A DNA stretch of 21,995 nt, from contig JAXJSH010000004.1 in NCBI GenBank assembly GCA_036310185.1, forward strand, positions 1 through 21,995, given 5' to 3'. The translations under genes and the position numbers were made by a program. The notes below the pieces were generated by a model, which saw only the letters and a program-made list of their open reading frames with translations, had not been told where the DNA came from and made no database searches. This DNA comes from JALENY01 sp036310185. GTDB taxonomy: Bacteria > Bacillota > Clostridia > Lachnospirales > Lachnospiraceae. Of this stretch, positions 6,372 through 13,726 are shown piece after piece (within the stretch, counting starts at the first letter, position 1; each line of letters starts with the position of its first letter).

Positions 6372-6962
6372 ATGGATGAACGTCTCAAGAAACAGCTTGA
6401 ATTTATTGTAGAAGTAGATAAAATAAAGAATATCGGCAGACAGACTTATCTTTCTGACGGAAAAAGGAAAGAAAACGATGCGGAACATTCCTGGCATATT
6501 GCACTGATGGCCTTTCTGTTAAACGAATATGCCAATGACGGGGTTGATGTACTGAAAGTGATGACAATGGTACTGATTCACGATATCGTGGAGATTGATG
6601 CCGGTGATACCTATGCTTATGATGCGGAGGGAAACAAGACCAAAGAAGCCCGCGAAAAAGCGGCAGCAAAACGGATTTTTGGCCTGCTTCCGGACGACCA
6701 GGGAGAATATCTGAAATCTCTGTGGGAAGAATTTGAAGCATATGAAACCATGGAGGCAAAGTTTGCCCATGTGATGGATAATCTTCAGCCGCTGCTTTTG
6801 AATGATGCCTCTGACGGAAAGTCATGGGTGGAGCATCAGGTAAAAAAATCGCAGCCATATAAAAGAAATGAACGCATTCCGGAAGGTTCACAAAAACTGT
6901 GGGAACCCATGGAACAGATTATTTTGAAACATGTGGAAAAGGGCAATTTGCTGGATGAGTAA
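6372..6962 (+). CDS. HD-domain phosphohydrolase, probable 5'-deoxynucleotidase
   Basis: A 196-aa HD-superfamily protein similar in layout to YfbR and HDDC2, which remove phosphate from deoxynucleoside monophosphates. The four metal ligands are visible: His39 (in NDAEHSWH), His70-Asp71 (in LIHDIVEIDAGD) and Asp136 (in AHVMDN). Glu74 and Asp79 also match the family pattern. It lies in a cluster of pyrimidine and purine genes, which fits a nucleotide-balancing role, but the substrate is an inference. The gene begins 3 nt after the preceding stop. The next gene starts 51 nt downstream. Confidence 0.85.
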   Translation: MDERLKKQLEFIVEVDKIKNIGRQTYLSDGKRKENDAEHSWHIALMAFLLNEYANDGVDVLKVMTMVLIHDIVEIDAGDTYAYDAEGNKTKEAREKAAAKRIFGLLPDDQGEYLKSLWEEFEAYETMEAKFAHVMDNLQPLLLNDASDGKSWVEHQVKKSQPYKRNERIPEGSQKLWEPMEQIILKHVEKGNLLDE

Positions 6963-7013
6963 TAAATGAGGAGAGATCTTTTGCAGGATATGAATATCTT
7001 GGAGGATGAAAAA

Positions 7014-9065
7014 ATGATACTTGAGCGATATGAGATGGCGATGGACCGGATTGCGGAAGTAAAAACAGATGCAACGGTAATTCTGCCTTATCGCGATTTT
7101 TTTGAACGAACGGCCGAATTCCTTCTTTTGATCCGGGAATTTCTTGAAAAAAAAGAAGAGATTGCGGGCGGAAGTCTGGAATTGCAGAAACAGTGGAATC
7201 AGAAGTTATATGCAGATATTTTGCCGGAACATTATGATACTTCTTACGGAAATCCGGCTTATGCAGGCCGGATGCTCGGTGAGACATATGGACCGGTTTT
7301 ATCTGCGGTGTATGCAGAGATACGCGGTGCGGTTGTCTATGCTTTTGAGGATCGGATGTGGGATATCACAGTCCTTTGTGAACTGTTTTTGGAAATTTAC
7401 AACGATTTTGAGGAGGAAGAAATTCCTTCTGCCGAGTCGGTAAAAAAGATTTTTTACTGGTATGTCAGCGATTACAGCGAGGAATTTTCGGATCAGCGCA
7501 TCCGTGCCATGCTGGATCCTTCCTGTGATTTTGCCGCAAAGATTATTATGGGATCTGATCTGAATGATCTTCGGTATCTGTATCGTTTCGGCGAATATAT
7601 TTCAGAAAATGAGCTGAAAATGGCGGCATTTCTGAATACACTTTCCCGGGAAGAAATTGATGCCATGGCACGCACCTATACAGAGGGCTATCGCATTGGT
7701 TTTGTAAATGGCGGAAAAGACATTGCGAAGAAAAAAGTGGTGAATATCCGCTATAACCTTGGATTTGAGCGAATGATCCGTGCAGCTGTTATACAGTTTG
7801 AGGCGATGGGGCTGAAACCGACCATTTATCGTTATGCCACCCATCTTTTCAATAAAAAACAGCATATTCGTATTGGTTATACGGGGGCAGTCCCAAATAA
7901 GCAGTATGATTATGATCATCGCGGCGACGATGCGCTGCTTTTGGATGATGACTTTGTTCAGCGTAAGCTTCGTGTGATGCAGAATACTTACGAGAACTAT
8001 AAAGAACTGGCAGCTGTCCATGGAGGACCGGCGGTGGTCGAAATATTCGGAGAAAAGCCTTTTGTGCCGGAGACAAAACCGGAGGCACTGACATTGTCGG
8101 AAAACCAGCAGAAACGAAAAGTTGCCATGGGCAATCAGGAGGGACAGATTACCAACCGCTATATCAAAGGAGAAGAGCGCAGTTTTACGATTATTGCGTA
8201 TCCGATACCGGAGATTGGCGCTCAGTTCGAAGACATTTTCAAAGATACGGTAAAAATCAATACGCTGGATTATAAGAAATATGAAAAAATCCAGCAGACG
8301 ATCATAAATGCTCTGGATAAAGGCACCGCAGTCCGTATCAAGGGTTCCGGTGAAAACCGGACGGATCTGACCGTATGCCTGCAGGAACTGAAAAATCCGG
8401 AAAAAGAGACAATCTTTGAAAACTGTGTGGCCGATGTGAACATTCCTGTGGGAGAAGTTTTTACATCACCGAAACTGACCGGAACCAATGGCGTGCTGCA
8501 CGTCAGTCAGGTATATTTAAATGAACTGCAGTATCGCGATCTGTGCATTACGTTCCGGGATGGAAAGACAGCAGAGTACAGCTGCAGCAATTTTGACAGC
8601 GAAGAAGAAAATAAGAAATATGTATTGGAAAATGTTCTGTATCACCGTCCGTGGCTGCCCCTTGGGGAATTTGCCGTCGGCACCAACACTACTGCATATG
8701 TAGTGGCCAGAAAATATAAAATACAGGACAAGATGCCGATCCTGATTGCAGAGAAAATGGGTCCCCATTTCGCAGTGGGCGATACCTGCTACAGCTGGCA
8801 GGAGGATACACCGGTTTACAATCAGGACGGAAAAGAGATCATAGCCAGAGACAATGAGGTTTCCATATTGAGAAAGACCGATCTGGATCAGGCATATTTC
8901 GGATGTCATACCGATATTACAATTCCCTATGAGGAGTTGGAATATATAAAAATACTGCACAAGGACGGGACAGAAGTGCCGATCATTGAAGACGGCCGAT
9001 TTGTCCTGCCGGGCACAGAAGAATTAAACACACCACTTGAGGAGGAAAAAACATGGCAAAAGTAG
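7014..9065 (+). CDS. M29-family aminopeptidase with long N-terminal domain
   Basis: The C-terminal half carries the marks of M29 (AmpS/AmpT, thermophilic) metallo-aminopeptidases, which release N-terminal residues from peptides using two metal ions. GEVFTSP gives Glu481, the LGEFAVGTN stretch Glu552, EKMGPHFAVGD His585, and CHTDITIP His632 and Asp634. Tyr593 may be the catalytic tyrosine. The protein has 683 aa, while typical M29 enzymes have about 410; the first 270 or so residues, mostly helical and acidic, form an extra domain I cannot name. ATG 7014 is chosen because GGAGG lies at 7001-7005; ATG 6966 in the same frame has no ribosome site. It overlaps purE by 13 nt. Confidence 0.85.
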   Translation: MILERYEMAMDRIAEVKTDATVILPYRDFFERTAEFLLLIREFLEKKEEIAGGSLELQKQWNQKLYADILPEHYDTSYGNPAYAGRMLGETYGPVLSAVYAEIRGAVVYAFEDRMWDITVLCELFLEIYNDFEEEEIPSAESVKKIFYWYVSDYSEEFSDQRIRAMLDPSCDFAAKIIMGSDLNDLRYLYRFGEYISENELKMAAFLNTLSREEIDAMARTYTEGYRIGFVNGGKDIAKKKVVNIRYNLGFERMIRAAVIQFEAMGLKPTIYRYATHLFNKKQHIRIGYTGAVPNKQYDYDHRGDDALLLDDDFVQRKLRVMQNTYENYKELAAVHGGPAVVEIFGEKPFVPETKPEALTLSENQQKRKVAMGNQEGQITNRYIKGEERSFTIIAYPIPEIGAQFEDIFKDTVKINTLDYKKYEKIQQTIINALDKGTAVRIKGSGENRTDLTVCLQELKNPEKETIFENCVADVNIPVGEVFTSPKLTGTNGVLHVSQVYLNELQYRDLCITFRDGKTAEYSCSNFDSEEENKKYVLENVLYHRPWLPLGEFAVGTNTTAYVVARKYKIQDKMPILIAEKMGPHFAVGDTCYSWQEDTPVYNQDGKEIIARDNEVSILRKTDLDQAYFGCHTDITIPYEELEYIKILHKDGTEVPIIEDGRFVLPGTEELNTPLEEEKTWQK

Positions 9066-9559
9066 GTATTGTTATGGGCAGCGATTCTGATATGCCGGTT
9101 ATGGCGAAAGCCGCTGACGTATTGGAAAAATTAGGAGTGGATTTTGAGATGACGATTATCTCCGCTCACAGAGAACCTGATGTGTTTTTCGAATATGCAA
9201 AAACAGCAGAGAGTAAAGGTTGGAAAGTAATCATTGCAGGTGCAGGTATGGCGGCACATCTGCCGGGCATGTGCGCAGCAATTTTCCCGATGCCGGTTAT
9301 CGGTATCCCGATGCACACCACATCCCTGGGAGGAAGAGATTCCCTTTATTCCATCGTACAGATGCCCACCGGTATTCCGGTAGCTACCGTGGCGATCAAC
9401 GGCGGAGCAAACGCAGGTATCCTTGCAGCGAAAATTCTGGCAACATCAGACGATGAACTGCTGGCAAGACTGAAAGAATATTCTGCAAACATGAAAGCAG
9501 AAGTAGAAGCAAAAGCAGAAAAACTGGCCCAGGTGGGTTACAAAGAATATACAAAATAA
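9053..9559 (+). CDS. purE: N5-carboxyaminoimidazole ribonucleotide mutase
   Basis: PurE moves the carboxyl group of N5-CAIR to carbon 4, giving CAIR in purine synthesis. The 168-aa protein is of normal length. GSDSDMPVM (residues 9-17) and SAHREPD (37-43, with His39) form the substrate pocket, and GAGMAAHLPGM and GIPMHTTSLGGRDSL follow. The motif is closest to class I, which normally works with PurK, but no purK lies in this window. GAGGAGG is positioned inside the end of the peptidase gene, with which it overlaps by 13 nt. It begins the purine part of the block. Confidence 0.96.
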   Translation: MAKVGIVMGSDSDMPVMAKAADVLEKLGVDFEMTIISAHREPDVFFEYAKTAESKGWKVIIAGAGMAAHLPGMCAAIFPMPVIGIPMHTTSLGGRDSLYSIVQMPTGIPVATVAINGGANAGILAAKILATSDDELLARLKEYSANMKAEVEAKAEKLAQVGYKEYTK

Positions 9560-9570
9560 GGAGAAGAACC

Positions 9571-10596
9571 ATGGATTACAAGAAAGCAGGCGTTGATATT
9601 GAAGCGGGTTACAAATCCGTAGAACTGATGAAAGAACACATTAAAAAGACAATGAGACCGGAAGTACTGACCAACATCGGCGGATTTTCCGGTGCATTTT
9701 CCATGAGTGCATTCAAAGATATGGAAAAACCTACTCTGGTATCCGGTACAGATGGTGTCGGTACAAAGCTGAAACTGGCGTTTATTATGGATAAACACGA
9801 TACCGTAGGCATTGACTGTGTAGCTATGTGTGTAAATGATATTGCATGTGCAGGCGGCGAACCGCTGTTTTTCCTTGATTATATCGCATGTGGAAAGAAC
9901 TATCCGGAAAAAATCGCTTCCATCGTAAAAGGTGTAGCAACCGGATGTGAACAGTCCAGTGCAGCACTGATCGGCGGCGAGACTGCTGAAATGCCGGGAT
10001 TCTATCCGGAAGATGAATACGATCTGGCTGGTTTTGCCGTAGGTATCGTAGATGAAAAAGACCTGATCACAGGAAAAGACTTAAAAGACGGAGATGTTCT
10101 GATCGGTATGGCTTCCTCCGGTGTACACAGCAACGGATTTTCACTGGTTCGTAAAGTATTTGAGATGACAAAGGAATCTCTGGATACTTACTATGATGAG
10201 CTGGGAACAACCCTTGGTGAAGCGCTGATCGCTCCCACAAAAATTTATGTAAAAGCCCTCAGAAGCATCAAAGAAGCAGGCGTGCGTGTACGTGCATGCA
10301 GCCACATCACAGGCGGCGGTTTCTATGAAAACATTCCGAGAATGCTTTGCGATGGCATGAAAGCGGTTGTGAAAAAAGACAGCTATCCGATTCCGCCAAT
10401 CTTTACCCTTTTAGCAAAAACCGGCGGTATTGAAGAAAAAATGATGTACAATACCTACAACATGGGTCTTGGTATGATCGTTGCAGTAGATAAAGATGAT
10501 GTAGAAAAGACCATGGAAGCAATCAAAGCAGCAGGCGAAACACCTTACGTAGTTGGACATATTGAGGCAGGAGAAAAAGGAGTAGAAGTATGCTGA
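9571..10596 (+). CDS. purM: phosphoribosylformylglycinamidine cyclo-ligase (AIR synthetase)
   Basis: PurM uses ATP to close the imidazole ring, turning FGAM into AIR. The 341-aa length is normal. The N-terminal YKKAGVDIEAGYKSVELMK, the GTDGVGTKLKLA loop, CVNDIACAGGEPLFFLDY, and GGETAEMPGFYPEDEYDLAG are typical of the family. An AAGGAG lies before the ATG, 11 nt after purE stops. It overlaps purN by 7 nt. Confidence 0.98.
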   Translation: MDYKKAGVDIEAGYKSVELMKEHIKKTMRPEVLTNIGGFSGAFSMSAFKDMEKPTLVSGTDGVGTKLKLAFIMDKHDTVGIDCVAMCVNDIACAGGEPLFFLDYIACGKNYPEKIASIVKGVATGCEQSSAALIGGETAEMPGFYPEDEYDLAGFAVGIVDEKDLITGKDLKDGDVLIGMASSGVHSNGFSLVRKVFEMTKESLDTYYDELGTTLGEALIAPTKIYVKALRSIKEAGVRVRACSHITGGGFYENIPRMLCDGMKAVVKKDSYPIPPIFTLLAKTGGIEEKMMYNTYNMGLGMIVAVDKDDVEKTMEAIKAAGETPYVVGHIEAGEKGVEVC

Positions 10597-11216
10597 AAAT
10601 AGCAGTGCTTGTGTCCGGAGGCGGAACAAACCTTCAGGCAATCATTGATGCGATCGCATCGGGAAAAATAACAAATACAGAGATTTCCGTAGTAATCAGC
10701 AACAATCCAAATGCATATGCGCTGGAGCGTGCAAAAAAAGCGGGTATTCAGACGGAAGTTCTGGTGCCGAAGACTTTTGAAAACAGGGACGCATTTAACA
10801 AACAGCTTCTTCAGACCATTCAGTCCTACAGTGTCGGTGCAATCGTGCTTGCGGGCTGTCTGCTGACCATTCCGGATATTCTGGTTCAGTGCTACCCGGA
10901 AAAAATCGTGAACATTCATCCGTCTCTGATCCCGGCATTCTGCGGAGAAGGCTATTATGGACTGAAAGTGCATGAAGCCGTATTAAAACGGGGATGTAAG
11001 GTGACCGGTGCTACGGTTCACTTTGTGGACAGCGGACTGGATACCGGCCCGATTATCATGCAGAAAGCAGTTGCGGTAAAAGAAGACGATACACCGGAAA
11101 AACTGCAGCGCCGTGTTATGGAGGAAGCAGAATGGGAACTTCTTCCGAGTGCGATTAATCTGATTGCAAACGGAAAAGTGAAAGTAGTCAATGATTATGT
11201 ACGCATAGAGGAGTAA
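10590..11216 (+). CDS. purN: phosphoribosylglycinamide formyltransferase
   Basis: PurN transfers a formyl group from 10-formyltetrahydrofolate to GAR. The protein has 208 aa. SGGGTNLQAIIDA near the N-terminus binds the GAR phosphate. The catalytic trio is visible as Asn108 and His110 (NIHPSLIPAF) and Asp151 (SGLDTGPII). The loop after the HPS motif reads FCGEGYYGLKVHEAV, as I recall for many Clostridia. It starts inside purM with AAGGAG in front and ends 7 nt before purD. Confidence 0.97.
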   Translation: MLKIAVLVSGGGTNLQAIIDAIASGKITNTEISVVISNNPNAYALERAKKAGIQTEVLVPKTFENRDAFNKQLLQTIQSYSVGAIVLAGCLLTIPDILVQCYPEKIVNIHPSLIPAFCGEGYYGLKVHEAVLKRGCKVTGATVHFVDSGLDTGPIIMQKAVAVKEDDTPEKLQRRVMEEAEWELLPSAINLIANGKVKVVNDYVRIEE

Positions 11217-11223
11217 ACATAAG

Positions 11224-12495
11224 ATGAAAGTATTGATTGTTGGTAGTGGCGGAAGAGAACACGCAATTGCAGCCAGCGTTGCAAAAAGTGAAAAAGTAGA
11301 CAAAATCTACTGTGCACCGGGGAATGCCGGTATCGCACAGCTGGCAGAATGTGCTGCAATCGGAGCAATGGAATTTGATAAAATCGTTGCTTTTGCAAAA
11401 GAAAAGGAAATTGATCTGGTTATTGTGGGTATGGATGATCCGCTGGTTGGCGGTCTGGTGGATGAACTGGAAGCAGCTGGTATCCGTGCATTTGGACCGA
11501 GAAAAAATGCGGCAATTCTGGAAGGCTCCAAGGCTTTTTCAAAAGATCTGATGAAAAAATACAATATCCCGACTGCTGCATATGAGAATTTTGATGATCC
11601 GGAAAAAGCCCTCGCTTATCTGGAAACTGCAAAATTCCCGATCGTATTAAAGGCGGACGGACTGGCTCTTGGCAAAGGCGTATTGATCTGCAGCAGCCTG
11701 GAAGAGGCAAAAGCAGGTGTTGCTGAGATCATGCTGGATAAAAAATTCGGTACAGCCGGAAATACCATGGTTATTGAAGAATTCATGACCGGTCGTGAAG
11801 TTTCCGTTTTATCATTTGTGGATGGAAAAACCATCAAACCGATGACTTCTGCACAGGATCACAAACGTGCAGGTGACGGTGATACCGGCTTAAATACGGG
11901 CGGTATGGGAACTTTTTCACCGAGTCCGTTCTATACGGAAGAAGTGGATGCATTCTGCAAAAAATACATTTATCAGGCAACTGTGGATGCGATGGCAGCA
12001 GAAGGCCGCGAATTCAAGGGAATCATTTTCTTTGGTCTCATGCTTACGGAAGATGGTCCGAAAGTGCTGGAATACAATGCCCGTTTCGGTGACCCGGAAG
12101 CACAGGTAGTACTTCCGAGAATGAAAACAGATCTGATCGAAGTGGCAGAAGCATGTATCGACGGTACACTGGATCAGGTGGACCTTCAGTTCGAAGACAA
12201 CGCTGCCGTATGTGTTGTACTGGCATCCGACGGATATCCGGTAAAATATGAAAAAGGATTCCCGATCGAAGGTCTGGATGAGTTCGATAAACATGAAGGT
12301 TATTATTGTTTCCATGCAGGAACAAAAAATGCAGATGGTCAGATCGTGACAAACGGCGGCCGTGTACTTGGCGTAACTGCAAAAGGAAAAGATCTGAAGG
12401 AAGCCCGTGCAAACGCGTATGCGGCAACCGAATGGGTAAAATTTGATAACAAATATATGCGTCATGATATCGGAAAAGCGATTGATGAAGCATAA
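11224..12495 (+). CDS. purD: phosphoribosylamine-glycine ligase (GAR synthetase)
   Basis: PurD joins glycine to phosphoribosylamine with ATP, producing the GAR that PurN uses. The 423-aa protein has the usual length and layout. The N-terminal domain starts VLIVGSGGREHAIA, then GPRKNAAILEGSKAFSK opens the ATP-grasp part. LKADGLALGKGV and LEYNARFGDPEAQVVLPR carry ATP and metal-binding residues. GAGGAG lies within the end of purN. It is the last gene before a strong terminator, so it closes the pyr-pur block. Confidence 0.98.
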   Translation: MKVLIVGSGGREHAIAASVAKSEKVDKIYCAPGNAGIAQLAECAAIGAMEFDKIVAFAKEKEIDLVIVGMDDPLVGGLVDELEAAGIRAFGPRKNAAILEGSKAFSKDLMKKYNIPTAAYENFDDPEKALAYLETAKFPIVLKADGLALGKGVLICSSLEEAKAGVAEIMLDKKFGTAGNTMVIEEFMTGREVSVLSFVDGKTIKPMTSAQDHKRAGDGDTGLNTGGMGTFSPSPFYTEEVDAFCKKYIYQATVDAMAAEGREFKGIIFFGLMLTEDGPKVLEYNARFGDPEAQVVLPRMKTDLIEVAEACIDGTLDQVDLQFEDNAAVCVVLASDGYPVKYEKGFPIEGLDEFDKHEGYYCFHAGTKNADGQIVTNGGRVLGVTAKGKDLKEARANAYAATEWVKFDNKYMRHDIGKAIDEA

Positions 12496-12508
12496 AGCCG
12501 GAAAATGT

Positions 12509-12536
12509 GGGGCGTGCGAAAGCACGTCCCTTTTTT
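12509..12536 (+). terminator. Rho-independent terminator of the pyr-pur block
   Basis: GGGGCGTGC (12509-12517) and GCACGTCCC (12522-12530) form a 9-bp stem with one G-T pair around a GAAA tetraloop, followed by six T. It is the first clear terminator on the + strand after position 1537. Confidence 0.95.
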
Positions 12537-12637
12537 ACGGAAATTTGAAAGCGATTGCACAGAAAGCAAATGCTGCAGATCAGTTTCTGGCTGACAGGTG
12601 CATATCTGTACAGAAAATATGATTGTATTTGAATAAG

Positions 12638-12659
12638 AACAATTGAAATGTCAATTGTT
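12638..12659. promoter_or_regulatory. perfect 9-bp inverted repeat upstream of the nad promoter
   Basis: AACAATTGA (12638-12646) and TCAATTGTT (12651-12659) are exact complements separated by AATG. It ends 12 nt before the -35 box, so a protein bound here could activate or modulate nadA. No T-run follows, and no transcript is expected to cross it after the purD terminator, so a DNA operator is more likely than an RNA hairpin. The regulator is unknown. Confidence 0.55.
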
Positions 12660-12663
12660 AAAA

Positions 12664-12700
12664 CATGTGTCTTGTCAGGTGAAAAGAAATGTGCTATACT
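12664..12700 (+). promoter_or_regulatory. nad operon promoter with operator-like site over the -35
   Basis: TTGTCA (12672-12677), a 17-nt spacer and TATACT (12695-12700) with a TGC extended -10 form a good promoter starting near 12707. Bases 12664-12681 form an imperfect dyad (CA..TG.C..G.CA..TG, 12 of 18 positions symmetric) that covers the -35. A 3H-domain regulator of the NiaR type is encoded at the end of this operon, so this is the best candidate for its binding site. The assignment is an inference from position and symmetry. Confidence 0.65.
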
Positions 12701-12722
12701 CCAACAAGTGTGTGAAGAATAA

Positions 12723-12736
12723 GCCGCATATGCGGC
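12723..12736. promoter_or_regulatory. 14-bp palindrome in the nadA leader
   Basis: GCCGCATATGCGGC is a perfect palindrome between the predicted start site (about 12707) and the nadA ribosome site (GAGG at 12743-12746). As RNA it can form a 5-bp GC stem with an ATAT loop. It could be a second operator or a small hairpin affecting translation. Confidence 0.45.
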
Positions 12737-12751
12737 AGAATCGAGGATAAT

Positions 12752-13660
12752 ATGACTATTCAGGAAGAGATTAAGAAACGGAAAGAAGAAAAGGGTGCAG
12801 TGATTCTGGCTCATTATTATGTGAGACCGGAAGTGCAGGAAATTGCAGATTACATAGGGGATTCTTTTTATCTGAGTAAAGTTGCGGCAGAGCTGGAGAA
12901 TCCGATTATTGTCTACTGCGGTGTTTCCTTTATGGGTGAGAGCGGATGTCTTTTAAACCCGCAGAAAAAAGTTTTGATGCCGGATCTGTCAGCGGACTGC
13001 CCGATGGCACATATGGTGCGGAAAGAAGATGTGGATGCAGCCAGAGAAAAATACGAAGACCTGGCGGTTGTCTGTTACATAAATTCCACTGCAGAGATCA
13101 AATCCTGGTCAGACGTAAGTGTTACATCCGCAAATGCGGTTAAGATCGTAAAAAATCTCCCAAACAAAAATATTTTATTTATCCCGGATAAAAATCTTGG
13201 CCGTTATGTTGCTGCCCAGGTTCCGGAAAAGAATGTGATGCTGGTAGACGGCTGCTGTCCCATCCATGAAGCCATTTCGGCAGATGAGATTCGTCAGCTG
13301 AAAGCGGAGCATCCGGAAGCAGAGATTCTGGTACATCCGGAATGCTGCGAGGAAGTAAACGCCATGGCGGACTACATCGGTTCTACATCCGGGATTATTC
13401 AGTATGTTACAGCCAGTGAGAAAAAAGAATGGATTATCGGCACGGAAGTCGGTGTCCGCTATGAACTGGAAAAGAAAAATCCGGATAATCAATTCTATTT
13501 TCCGAAGACAGAACCGGTGTGCCAGGATATGAAGCTGATCACACTGGAGAAAATCCTTCATGTACTGGAAACAGAGGAAAATCAGGCCAGTGTAGCCGAA
13601 AATCAGGGAGCGGCAGCCAAGAGTACATTGACCAGAATGTTGGAACTTGCAAAGCAGTGA
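12752..13660 (+). CDS. nadA: quinolinate synthase
   Basis: NadA condenses iminoaspartate with dihydroxyacetone phosphate to make quinolinate, using an oxygen-sensitive [4Fe-4S] cluster. The protein has 302 aa, like the compact NadA of Thermotoga. AHYYVRPEVQEIADYIGDS is the N-terminal substrate motif. The likely cluster ligands are Cys83 (in SADCPMAHM), Cys168 or Cys169 (DGCCPIHE) and Cys257 (EPVCQDMK); VHPECCEEV at 195-203 adds more cysteines. The ATG follows CGAGG. It is first in nadA-nadB-nadC-niaR, with the iminoaspartate supplier NadB next. Confidence 0.97.
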   Translation: MTIQEEIKKRKEEKGAVILAHYYVRPEVQEIADYIGDSFYLSKVAAELENPIIVYCGVSFMGESGCLLNPQKKVLMPDLSADCPMAHMVRKEDVDAAREKYEDLAVVCYINSTAEIKSWSDVSVTSANAVKIVKNLPNKNILFIPDKNLGRYVAAQVPEKNVMLVDGCCPIHEAISADEIRQLKAEHPEAEILVHPECCEEVNAMADYIGSTSGIIQYVTASEKKEWIIGTEVGVRYELEKKNPDNQFYFPKTEPVCQDMKLITLEKILHVLETEENQASVAENQGAAAKSTLTRMLELAKQ

Positions 13661-13663
13661 TGA

Positions 13664-13709
13664 ATCGGCAAACAGATCGAAAAGTAGTTTTGATGGAATT
13701 TTGCCGGAT
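13664..13709 (+). other. intercistronic hairpin between nadA and nadB
   Basis: The 66-nt gap can fold almost end to end. ATCGGCAAA (13664-13672) pairs with TTTGCCGGAT (13700-13709, one G bulged), and ATCGAAAA (13676-13683, one G bulged) pairs with TTTTGAT (13688-13694) around GTAG. No T-run follows, so it is unlikely to be a strong terminator. It ends just before the nadB ribosome site. Confidence 0.5.
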
Positions 13710-13726
13710 ATAGACGAAAGGAATGG

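Noticed and set aside
9000..9052. Purine riboswitch or PurR-type box before purE
   Set aside because: purE starts inside the peptidase gene, so there is no leader, and I see no matching motif.
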